51,093 nt of DNA. Source: Planctomycetota bacterium. Its GTDB lineage: Bacteria > Planctomycetota > UBA11346. Position numbers and translations under genes: made by a program. The notes beneath the pieces were generated by a model. It saw nothing but the letters and a program-made list of their open reading frames with translations, searched no databases and was not told where the DNA came from. Of the stretch, positions 33,734 to 41,344 are shown one piece after another. The stretch lies in assembly GCA_022841245.1 (NCBI GenBank), contig JALHRW010000013.1, forward strand, positions 1 to 51,093. Direction: 5' to 3'. Numbering within the stretch: position 1 is the first letter of the stretch; each line of letters starts with the position of its first letter.

Positions 33734-36166
33734 TCAGATCGTGAAGATGAAGCTCGCCTTCGGCATCTGCCCGGTGTTCAGATAGTAGATCCAGCCGATC
33801 GCCAGGGTGATGATGACCGCGGCCAGCTCACCGACGATGAAGCCGACGAACAGCGGTTTCAGCGCCTGGTACGAACGGCCGCCGCCGAAGCGCACGACCA
33901 GTTCCTTGGCGATCCAGCCGATCAGGAACGAGGTCCATACCTGCCAGGCGGCGTAGGTGTCCCAGACCAGGAACAGCACCGGGTGGAGATAGAGGCTGGG
34001 CCAACGGAAGCGGAACAGGGCGAGCGCGAGCACCGCGAACATGCCGAAGGCGGTCCAGCCCACGGCCTTGCCATTGGTCATGCCGTCGGTGATGAGCGGC
34101 AGCTTGCTCAGGCCGCTGGCCGCGGTGCTGGATTCGTACCGCCCGCTCTCGACCAGGTCGGTGACGCCCCACGAGGCCTCGGTGAGGCGGGCGGGAGCGG
34201 TGGTCTGGGCATATGCGTCGCGAGTCGAGCCGAAGTCGTACATGCCCCACAGCGTGGCGCCGATGCCGGTCACCAGGGCGATGGCGATCACGCCCATGCC
34301 GACCCAGGCCAGGCGGGTGCGGCGCACGCCGGCATCATCCGCCATCTTCAGGCTGTTGCCGGCGAAGGGCATGAATGACTCGCTGGTGTCCATCGACAGC
34401 GCGGCGCCGAGGTAGCTGATGATAACCAGCGGGGCCGCACCGATCGCGCCCACCCCCAGCAGGTTGGTCATCAGGGTCGCCGGCTGCCACGACGCCATGA
34501 CGAAGGGCATGCCGGTTTCGCACACCACCCGGGTGACGACCAGGAACAGCAGCATCAGGGTCAGGGCGTAGGCCAGGGCGACCAGCCAGTCGAGGCCGAA
34601 GCCGCCGACCAGCACGGCGACGAAGAGGGCGAAGGCGAGCAGGAAGATGCGCGCCGCCCATACCGCCTCGACATGGTCCCCGGCCGCCCCGCCGGCGAAG
34701 CCGAAGGCCCGCCGCGTCACCGCCCAGAAGTAGGTACGTCCGGTGAAGAGCAGGATGATGGCGTAGCCGAGATACGCGCCCATGCGCGAGGAGCCGAGAT
34801 CAGTGGTGGTGCCGGTTGCGGCGTACCACTGCACGTTGAGCAGCACCACCACCAGGCCGATGATGCCCATGGTGAACGAGACTTCGGTCCGGATGAAGAA
34901 GGAGAGTCCGATCACGGTGAAGAAGATCGCCCCGAAGCCGAGCGAGGAGCCGCCGCCGGCCTGCGCGATGCTCGGGAAGAGGTGGCTGACCGCGCCGGCG
35001 TTGCTCCAGCGCAGCGGCACCTCGGGGAACCAGCCGGCATACCACACCGCGGTGTAGTTGAGCAGATGGAGGCAGAGCACAGGTACGGCGGCGCACCAGA
35101 AGAGGCGGCTGCGGAAGATGTCGCTGACCAGCGCCCCGGGGCTGCGGGCGATGACCACGCCGGCGAGCTGGGCGATGGGGAAGGACAGCTGTTCGTACTG
35201 CGACCACTGGCGATGGACGATGAGCTGCAGCATCAGCAGCACGAGGGTGAGCAGCAGAACCATCGGCACCCAGTAGAGCAGCGCCGGCAGCCAGGCCGAG
35301 AACGGGGTCGCCGACAGCGGCAGGGTCTCGTCGCCGACCGGCAGGCCCTGGGTCATGCCGGTGTAGACGCGTTCGTACTCGGCGCTGGCCTGGCCGAAAC
35401 GCTGATCGAATCCGGCATCGAGCCGCTGGCGCGCCAGGCGCCAGGCGGCGGGTGCGCCGTCCGTGGGCGCCAGCGAGGACGGCATGGCCGCGAGCAGGCC
35501 TTCGACCTGGCGCCACCGTGCCGGATCGTCTGCCATCGCGCGCTGCCAGGCGCGCGCGGTGTTCTGCCGCACCAGTTCCTGGTCACGATCGCGCCATTGC
35601 CGGCGCGGCACCAGGTCGGCGAGGTCGAGGGCCGTGGCGTAATCAGCCGGCGTTACGCCCGCCGCGGCCAGTGGTTCGGCCAGGCCGTCGCGGAGCGCAG
35701 CGCGCTCGGCGGCCAGCGCTCCTCCGAGTGCCGCAACTTCTGGCGCCCCGCCGAGCGGGAAGATCTGTTCGGGCAGGTGCCCGATGATGTCGAACTGGCG
35801 CCATTGCGGTCGGTTGTCGGCCTGCACCTGCACGCTGACCACGGTGCGCTGGAAGTAGCGCAGGAAGCCGGAGGCCGGGATCCACGCCACCAGCAGGGTC
35901 ATGGCGAAGACCACCGCCAGCTCGCGGGTCGAGAAGCGCAGGGCCGGCCAGCGGCCGATGGTCGGGTTCCAGCCCAGGACGAGGAGCAGCAGCAGGCCGA
36001 AGGGCAGCGGCGGGATGAAGCTGCCGATCGCCGGCGACAGCTTCAGGTACTGGTCGTTGAACCAGGCCCCGACCACCGTGACCAGGGCGAAGAGCAGGCC
36101 GGTCGCCACCGACTTCACGGTGAAGGCGGAGCCTGGAGCGGCAGCGGGGGCGGGTTCGTCGCTCAT
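33734..36166 (-). CDS. DUF6785/6784-type polytopic membrane protein
   Basis: Protein of 810 residues from ATG 36166 (MSDEPAPAAAPG; a GTG 30 bp upstream is possible). About a dozen hydrophobic segments are visible, starting with VATGLLFALVTVVGAWF and PPLPFGLLLLLVLGW. A soluble loop of some 180 residues follows the third segment, rich in Ala and Arg. Later landmarks are FSTRELAVVFAMTLL, WSQYEQLSFPIAQLAG, SFFIRTEVSFTMGI and ALKPLFVGFIVGELAAVIITLAIGW. The arrangement matches the DUF6785/DUF6784 proteins of PVC bacteria and resembles oligopeptide-transporter-like folds, but no substrate is known. Placement between glycosidase genes suggests import of sugars or oligomers. It is divergent from the dehydrogenase gene and shares the operator at 36242-36259. 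Confidence 0.82.
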   Translation of the reverse strand: MSDEPAPAAAPGSAFTVKSVATGLLFALVTVVGAWFNDQYLKLSPAIGSFIPPLPFGLLLLLVLGWNPTIGRWPALRFSTRELAVVFAMTLLVAWIPASGFLRYFQRTVVSVQVQADNRPQWRQFDIIGHLPEQIFPLGGAPEVAALGGALAAERAALRDGLAEPLAAAGVTPADYATALDLADLVPRRQWRDRDQELVRQNTARAWQRAMADDPARWRQVEGLLAAMPSSLAPTDGAPAAWRLARQRLDAGFDQRFGQASAEYERVYTGMTQGLPVGDETLPLSATPFSAWLPALLYWVPMVLLLTLVLLMLQLIVHRQWSQYEQLSFPIAQLAGVVIARSPGALVSDIFRSRLFWCAAVPVLCLHLLNYTAVWYAGWFPEVPLRWSNAGAVSHLFPSIAQAGGGSSLGFGAIFFTVIGLSFFIRTEVSFTMGIIGLVVVLLNVQWYAATGTTTDLGSSRMGAYLGYAIILLFTGRTYFWAVTRRAFGFAGGAAGDHVEAVWAARIFLLAFALFVAVLVGGFGLDWLVALAYALTLMLLFLVVTRVVCETGMPFVMASWQPATLMTNLLGVGAIGAAPLVIISYLGAALSMDTSESFMPFAGNSLKMADDAGVRRTRLAWVGMGVIAIALVTGIGATLWGMYDFGSTRDAYAQTTAPARLTEASWGVTDLVESGRYESSTAASGLSKLPLITDGMTNGKAVGWTAFGMFAVLALALFRFRWPSLYLHPVLFLVWDTYAAWQVWTSFLIGWIAKELVVRFGGGRSYQALKPLFVGFIVGELAAVIITLAIGWIYYLNTGQMPKASFIFTI

Positions 36167-36241
36167 GTCGGGCACAGGGTCATCCGGGTTGGGCACAGGT
36201 TCAGCAAGCGAACGCTGGCGCTCGCATCCTGTGACGTCCTA

Positions 36242-36259
36242 GTATAGTCGTGACTATAC
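36242..36259. promoter_or_regulatory. type-C palindromic operator between divergent genes
   Basis: GTATAGTC and GACTATAC form 8-bp arms around a GT centre. TATACT and TAGTAT, both -10-like, overlap the arms, so one bound dimer could block transcription in both directions (membrane protein to the left, dehydrogenase to the right). The half-site differs from the type-A and type-B sites in this window. A GntR-family regulator is plausible but none of this specificity is identified. Confidence 0.6.
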
Positions 36260-36288
36260 CAATAGGCCGGACACGGCCCGGGGCAACC

Positions 36289-37335
36289 ATGAGCACCGCT
36301 CGCTCCTTTCGCAGCGTCATGCATACCTGGGATGGGCAAGTGATCGTGCAGGAGCGGCCGGTACCCGAATGCCGCGATCACTTCGTGCTGGTGGACAACC
36401 GCTTCTCCACCATGTCACCGGGCACCCACTGCGGCATCCTGCGTGATCTGCGCAAGCGCCAGGATCCGACCGCCGGCTCCCACACCCTCGGCTACACCGG
36501 AGCGGGCATCGTCCGCCAGGTCGGAGGTGGCGTCAGCCATGTCGCTCCCGGCGACCGGGTGGCGATCTACGGCTCGCCCTTCGCCTTCGAGGGCGAGGTC
36601 TGCCTGGTGCCGCAGCTGCTGTGCCATCGCATCCCCGACGGCGTCAGCCTCGAGGAGGCGTCAAGCATCGGCCTCGGCGTGATCGCCATGCACGCGGTGC
36701 GCCGGGCGCAGGTCGAGCTGGGTTCGCGCGTGCTGGTGGTCGGCCTGGGCGTGCTCGGCATCCTCGCCTGCCAGTACGTGCAGCGCTGTGGCGGCCTGCT
36801 TGTTGCCTGCGACCGCGATGCCCGCCGCCGCATCGATCTCGCCGCCCGGCTCGCTCCCGGGGCGCGAGTCTTCAGCACCCTCGACTGTTCGATCACCGAC
36901 GCGGTCCGGGCCGAATTCGGCGAGGCCAATCTCGACAGCGCCATCGTCTTCGTCAGCGGCGCGCAGGTGGTCGGTGCCGAGGTCAGCCGCAACGTGCGGG
37001 GCCGCGGCACCATCGTCCTCGGCGGCGGCGACGTCGGTCTCGGAGCGGGCAACGCCAGTGGACTCGAGCAGAGCGTCGTCAGCAGCCGCGCTGGCGGACC
37101 CGGCCGCGGCATGCCCGCCTACGAGCAGGAGGGCAGGGACTTCCCCATCGAGTACGTGCGTTTCACCGAAGGTCGCAACATGGAGGTCTACCTCGAACTG
37201 CTGCGTCGGCGCTGGGTTGACGTGCGCCCGCTGATCGACCGCACCTACGGCATCGAGGAGGCTCCGGCGGTGTACGAGCGGATGCTCGCCGGGACCTGCG
37301 ACGACATCGCCCCCCTCTTCCGCTTCGGGGCCTAG
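36289..37335 (+). CDS. zinc-type medium-chain dehydrogenase family oxidoreductase
   Basis: Protein of 348 residues from the ATG at 36289 (MSTARSFRSVMHTW); an upstream GTG lies inside the operator and is unlikely. A GroES-like domain (residues 20-130; HTLGYTGAGIVRQVG, VAPGDRVAIYGSPF) precedes a Rossmann fold with VLVVGLGVLGILACQYVQ near residue 155. This is the MDR superfamily, related to sorbitol/threonine-dehydrogenase-like enzymes. The usual catalytic GHE motif reads GYTGAG and the structural four-Cys lobe is absent, so zinc binding is doubtful. The likely role is NAD(P)-dependent oxidation of a sugar or polyol from the neighbouring hydrolases. It is first of three plus-strand genes. Confidence 0.82.
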   Translation: MSTARSFRSVMHTWDGQVIVQERPVPECRDHFVLVDNRFSTMSPGTHCGILRDLRKRQDPTAGSHTLGYTGAGIVRQVGGGVSHVAPGDRVAIYGSPFAFEGEVCLVPQLLCHRIPDGVSLEEASSIGLGVIAMHAVRRAQVELGSRVLVVGLGVLGILACQYVQRCGGLLVACDRDARRRIDLAARLAPGARVFSTLDCSITDAVRAEFGEANLDSAIVFVSGAQVVGAEVSRNVRGRGTIVLGGGDVGLGAGNASGLEQSVVSSRAGGPGRGMPAYEQEGRDFPIEYVRFTEGRNMEVYLELLRRRWVDVRPLIDRTYGIEEAPAVYERMLAGTCDDIAPLFRFGA

Positions 37336-37374
37336 CATGCCTGACCGCGGCGCCGCCGGGGCTGTCCGCTGATC

Positions 37375-37402
37375 ATATATTCTGGAACGTTCCAGAATAT
37401 AT
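37375..37402. promoter_or_regulatory. perfect 28-bp palindrome, type-A operator
   Basis: ATATATTCTGGAAC at 37375-37388 is followed by its exact reverse complement to 37402, with no spacer. It ends 16 bp before the six-hairpin glycosidase start and overlaps a TATATT box. Its core matches the sites at 6517 and 46169, so it is probably bound by the GntR-LacI regulator encoded at 5324-6373. Confidence 0.75.
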
Positions 37403-37418
37403 ATTATATGTGGCGGGC

Positions 37419-38630
37419 ATGACGCTCACCTTCACCCCGCGCCAGCGGGTCCAGTTCCTGCATCAGGCCGAGTTGGCCGGCCACTGGTACTGCAACAACC
37501 AGAACTCCGACGAACGGCCCTGGGGCGGCATCCGCGACAGCGCCGACCTCGGGCGCTTCGTCTACGAATACGTCCTGCACAAGGACATCGCCCGCGGCAT
37601 GGGCGTGTGGGGCCAGTCGCTGGCGATCACCAACCTGCTCGACCTGGCGGAGCGCGCGGATTCCGACCGGCAGCGCTTCCGGCGGGCGGCGACGCTCGGC
37701 GCCGGCTACCTCGCCTCGCTGCAGGTGCTCGATGCGCGGTTGCCGAAGTCGCTCGGCGCCTTCCGCGAGCACACCCCGCAGACCACCGAGAGCTATCCGC
37801 GCGACGGCGTCACCGGCGCCTTCGCCCTCTGCCGCCTGTATCGCGAGACCAAGGACGCCGAGTGGCTGGAACGGGCGCACATGTTCGCCAACTGGTGGAT
37901 CGAGCACGGCACCGACGCCGATGGCTGGCCGTACATCACCTTCGACATCGCCAAGCAGCACGGGCATAACCGCCAGATCGTCGCCGCCGGCGAGGAGGCC
38001 TCCGGGCAGGAGTACATCAAGGGCGACTGGCAGGCCGGCTCGGCCATCTTCTTCTACCAGCTCCACCGCCTGACCGGCGACGCGGCGCTGATCGAACGCG
38101 GCTTCGACCCGTTGATCCGCGGCTTGGTGCGCATCTACGAGGAGAACCGCGGCAAGCCGGTGGTCGACGGCTTCCACGGCGAGGTGCCGATCAGCTACGG
38201 CAACGACGACTTCGCTTTGGTGGCGCTGGCCTGCGCCTACCGCCTGCGGCGCGAGCGGCGCATCCTCGACCTGCTGGTCGAGCGCGTCGCCGAGCAGAAC
38301 CGGCTGATGGACGCCTCCGGCTCGTTCCCCAGTCTCGGCGGCACCTTCGTCTGCGGCATCAACAACCTGGAGTTCCTCCAGCTCGCCGCCGAGGAGCGGC
38401 TGGACGTCGACCTGGCGCCGATCGAGGCGTGCGTGCGGCGCATCGCCGACTACGGCCTGACCCTGCAGGTGAAGGAGGGCACCGACCTGCGCACCCTCGG
38501 CGGGGTGTGGGGCCAGTCGAGCCATGACGTGGCGCGCACCTGGATCCACCAGCGCTCCACCGCCTACAGCACCAACTTCTACCTGCGCCTGCTGGCGCCG
38601 ACGCGGTCGCTCAGCAGCTGGGGGTGGTGA
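37419..38630 (+). CDS. six-hairpin ((alpha/alpha)6) glycosidase-like protein
   Basis: Protein of 403 residues from ATG 37419 (a GTG at 37410 would add three). Repeated helical hairpins with RFVYEYVLHKDIARGMGVWGQSLAITNLLDLAE, ESYPRDGVTGAFALCRLYRETKDAEWLERAHMFANWW and DDFALVALACAYR are typical of (alpha/alpha)6 barrels such as GH88/GH105 unsaturated glycuronyl hydrolases and related families. No signal peptide is seen. It is paralogous to the protein at 46493-47671 (shared motifs RF[VI]Y, WGQ/WTQ, SLQV/SLQI, SYPRDG/SYPRDA). The exact substrate cannot be read. It is controlled by a 28-bp palindrome directly upstream and is followed within 2 bp by an epimerase-like gene. Confidence 0.72.
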   Translation: MTLTFTPRQRVQFLHQAELAGHWYCNNQNSDERPWGGIRDSADLGRFVYEYVLHKDIARGMGVWGQSLAITNLLDLAERADSDRQRFRRAATLGAGYLASLQVLDARLPKSLGAFREHTPQTTESYPRDGVTGAFALCRLYRETKDAEWLERAHMFANWWIEHGTDADGWPYITFDIAKQHGHNRQIVAAGEEASGQEYIKGDWQAGSAIFFYQLHRLTGDAALIERGFDPLIRGLVRIYEENRGKPVVDGFHGEVPISYGNDDFALVALACAYRLRRERRILDLLVERVAEQNRLMDASGSFPSLGGTFVCGINNLEFLQLAAEERLDVDLAPIEACVRRIADYGLTLQVKEGTDLRTLGGVWGQSSHDVARTWIHQRSTAYSTNFYLRLLAPTRSLSSWGW

Positions 38631-38632
38631 AC

Positions 38633-39964
38633 ATGGATCCGCTCGCCCGCTGGCTGCCCGAGTGTCGCGGCGCCATCGCCGACGGCCTGGAGACGGTGCT
38701 GTCGCGCTTCGAGCGCCACGCCGGCGCCTATCCGTACATCGACATGAAGTTCCGCGCCCGCGACGGCGCCGAGCTGGAGGCCCCTGCCGATCCGGCCGCC
38801 GACTTCCGTTCGCGCGCCGCCATCTTCGGCTGGATCCAGGGCCGCGGCCTGGAGGCCCTCGCCGGGCATGCCGACCACTTCGCCGCCACCACGCCGGAGC
38901 TGGCCCGCCGCACCGACCGCATGCTCGCGGCGCTGGCCGGGCAGGTCGCAGCGCTGGGCGCGCGCCACGGCGGGCGCTTCCACTTCCTCTACGACCGCGA
39001 TGGCCGGCCCTTCACTGTCGGCACCGATGGCCGCCGTGCCCATCCCGATCCCGCCGCCGTGCCGCCCGGCTTCGCCGACCTCTTCGTTGGCAAGGGTTTG
39101 GCCGCCGCCGGCCACCGCCTCGGCCGGTCGGACTGGCTGGCGGCCGGCGCCGCCACCCTGCGCAACGCCACCGCCGCGATCGCCGACGGCTCGTTCCGCT
39201 CCGACCAGGTGTCCTTCGATCCCAAGAACCCGGCGCACGAGGATCCGCGCATCCGCCGCCAGGGCTCGCGCATGATCCTGCTCGGCGGCATGGCGCTGCT
39301 GGCGCGGCTGCAGCCGGAGGTCGCGGAATGGCGTCGGATCGGCGCCGACTGCTTGCGCCACCTGCTCGATGTGCACGTGGTGCGCACGCCTCAGGGCGGC
39401 CTGCGCGAGCACGATTTCGTCGAGCAATGCGATGCCGCCGGCGCCCCCTGGCGCGATGGCGGCCGCGTGCTGCAGGACCCCGGCCACGCCCTGGAGTTCA
39501 CCGGGCTGGCGGCGCGCTTCCTCCTCGGCCTGTCCGGCGCTCCGACCCCCGAGGAGGCGGCGCTGCTGGCGCGCGCCCGCGAGGCGCTGCCGCGCGTCTT
39601 TCTCGCCGCCTTCGCCAACGGCTTCGCCAGCGGCCCCGGCGGCATCTGCAAGACCTTCGACCTGGTGGCGCGCAGGCCGATCAACGACGACATGCCGTGG
39701 TGGTCGCTGCCCGAGAGCATGCGCGCTGCCGCGCTGCTCGCCCGCCTCGCTCCGGACCACCCCGAGCGCAGCCGCGTGCTGGCCGCCGGCGCCGACTGCG
39801 CAGCCGCGCTGTTCGGGCGCTACCGTTCGGCGGTGCCGGGCATCTTCGTGCAGACCCGCGACGCCCGCGGCCAGACCGTCGACGTGGTGCCGGCGACGCC
39901 CGATGCCGACCCCGGCTACCACACCGGATTGTGCCTGATCGACGTGGTCGAGCCTGGCGGCTGA
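38633..39964 (+). CDS. AGE-type (N-acylglucosamine 2-epimerase-like) protein
   Basis: Protein of 443 residues with an (alpha/alpha)6 barrel. PGHALEFTGLAARFLLGL, MPWWSLPESMRAAALLARL and DPGYHTGLCLIDVVEPGG correspond to the conserved His and Glu motifs of the AGE/cellobiose-epimerase superfamily (usual length 390-430). Such enzymes invert the C2 configuration of free sugars or act as isomerases. The ATG lies 3 bp after the stop of the six-hairpin gene, with a GGTGG stretch upstream, so the two are one operon. An epimerase after a hydrolase fits conversion of a released monosaccharide. A hydrolase of another six-hairpin family remains possible. Confidence 0.65.
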   Translation: MDPLARWLPECRGAIADGLETVLSRFERHAGAYPYIDMKFRARDGAELEAPADPAADFRSRAAIFGWIQGRGLEALAGHADHFAATTPELARRTDRMLAALAGQVAALGARHGGRFHFLYDRDGRPFTVGTDGRRAHPDPAAVPPGFADLFVGKGLAAAGHRLGRSDWLAAGAATLRNATAAIADGSFRSDQVSFDPKNPAHEDPRIRRQGSRMILLGGMALLARLQPEVAEWRRIGADCLRHLLDVHVVRTPQGGLREHDFVEQCDAAGAPWRDGGRVLQDPGHALEFTGLAARFLLGLSGAPTPEEAALLARAREALPRVFLAAFANGFASGPGGICKTFDLVARRPINDDMPWWSLPESMRAAALLARLAPDHPERSRVLAAGADCAAALFGRYRSAVPGIFVQTRDARGQTVDVVPATPDADPGYHTGLCLIDVVEPGG

Positions 39965-39979
39965 GGGGACGTCGCCCGC

Positions 39980-41332
39980 TCAACGCTTCGGCGGCTTGGA
40001 TGGCGGGGCCGCGGGCCGTTCGCCGAGCTGCTGCTCCCAGTTCTCGTACTGGCGGCGGAAGACCGGATCGCAGCTGGCGGGCTTGGCCTTGGCCAGCTCA
40101 TCCCACAGCCCCGGTCCGATCTTCCCTACCTCGGACGGCGTGCAGGCGGTCACCACCTGCCGGCGCAGCGTCGCCATCGTCTGCAGCTCCTTGAACCAGC
40201 GCGCCGCCGTTCCCGGGTAGCGTACCCGATCCTTGGCCAGCTGCTGGCCGAACGCCTTGGCATCGCCGTCGAGCATGCCGAGGTATCGGCGGCGCATGCT
40301 GTCGAACTCGTCGGCCAGCGGCTGGACCAGCGCGGCGATCTGCTCCTGCCGGCCGGAATCGAGGTCGGGGAGCAGGGTGCGCATGTGCAGATCGACCATG
40401 GCGGCCGGCCAGTCGTCGTTGTCCGGCTTGCGCGCGGCAGCGGCGGCCTTGGCGGCGGCGATGGCGGCATCGAGCTGCTTCAGCTCGTCAGGCGGCGGGA
40501 TACGCCAGGAGATGCTGACGCTGTCCTTTCCTTCGGCGAAGGCCCGGGAGGCCTTCATCCCCGCCGTCTCGAAGACGACCGCTCCGGCCGCCGCATCCGG
40601 CAGGGACATCCACCACACTCCACCCGGCCCGGTGGTCATGCTCGCGCCGCCGCAGGTGACGACGATGCCGGCGACGCCCTCGGCCGCATCGTAGTCCAGG
40701 TCGCGGTTGGCATCGGCGTAGACCACTCCGCCCGCCACGCGTGGCGCCCCGCCCATGCCGTAGACCATGACCGCATCGATGCCCTTCGCACCGCGGGCGA
40801 TGGCGATGCCGACCTCTTGCCACGTCGTGATCAGGACCGTCTGGAAGCTGATGACCTTCCGGTTGCTGTTGGTGCCGCACCAGAACTGCAGCGAACCGGC
40901 ATAGGCGGCCTCGATCGACGCGGCCCCGCGCACGATCGTCGCCGCCGTTTTGGCAGCGGCGGGATAGCCGAAGCGCGCCGCTGCCGCATCCGGCAGCGCA
41001 CCCTCCGGCATGTCGGCGCCGGAGGCGAGCAGGGCGCGGGCGGCGGCGGCGAGCCGTGGATTGTGGACGAGCGGCGGCTTCGGCTTGAAGTACGATTTGC
41101 AGTAGCCGAGGACGGAGGTGCCGTCCGGCATCGGCTTCGGCAGCAGACGGACGATGACCGGGTCGTACTGCCAGCGCTGGCTGCGATGAGCGTTGGCGAA
41201 CCCGAGCAGCGCCGCCTCGTCCTGCGTGGGCGGCGGCAGGGCCTCCTCGGCGCGCAGGGCCGCAAGCAGCAGGAGGAGTGCAAGCCAGCGGATGGTGGGG
41301 GGCGGGCCGGAGGAAAAGGCGGCGTATGGCAT
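39980..41332 (-). CDS. secreted CAP-domain-like protein with carboxypeptidase-regulatory-like repeat
   Basis: Protein of 450 residues with a signal peptide (WLALLLLLAALRA). Residues 90-200 resemble CAP/SCP proteins: NPRLAAAARALL, then AAYAGSLQFWCGTN and TTWQEVGIAIARGAKGIDAVMVYGM. Residues 205-260 (GVVYADANRDLDYDAAEGVAGIVVTCGG) match a SdrD/Cna-type beta-sandwich often linked to CAP domains in planctomycetes. The last 190 residues are helical and charged. The function is unknown; extracellular binding or structural roles are usual. It starts 12 bp after the stop of the GH42-like gene and should be cotranscribed. It converges with the epimerase gene, 15 bp away. Confidence 0.6.
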   Translation of the reverse strand: MPYAAFSSGPPPTIRWLALLLLLAALRAEEALPPPTQDEAALLGFANAHRSQRWQYDPVIVRLLPKPMPDGTSVLGYCKSYFKPKPPLVHNPRLAAAARALLASGADMPEGALPDAAAARFGYPAAAKTAATIVRGAASIEAAYAGSLQFWCGTNSNRKVISFQTVLITTWQEVGIAIARGAKGIDAVMVYGMGGAPRVAGGVVYADANRDLDYDAAEGVAGIVVTCGGASMTTGPGGVWWMSLPDAAAGAVVFETAGMKASRAFAEGKDSVSISWRIPPPDELKQLDAAIAAAKAAAAARKPDNDDWPAAMVDLHMRTLLPDLDSGRQEQIAALVQPLADEFDSMRRRYLGMLDGDAKAFGQQLAKDRVRYPGTAARWFKELQTMATLRRQVVTACTPSEVGKIGPGLWDELAKAKPASCDPVFRRQYENWEQQLGERPAAPPSKPPKR

Positions 41333-41344
41333 GGGCCCTGCGGA

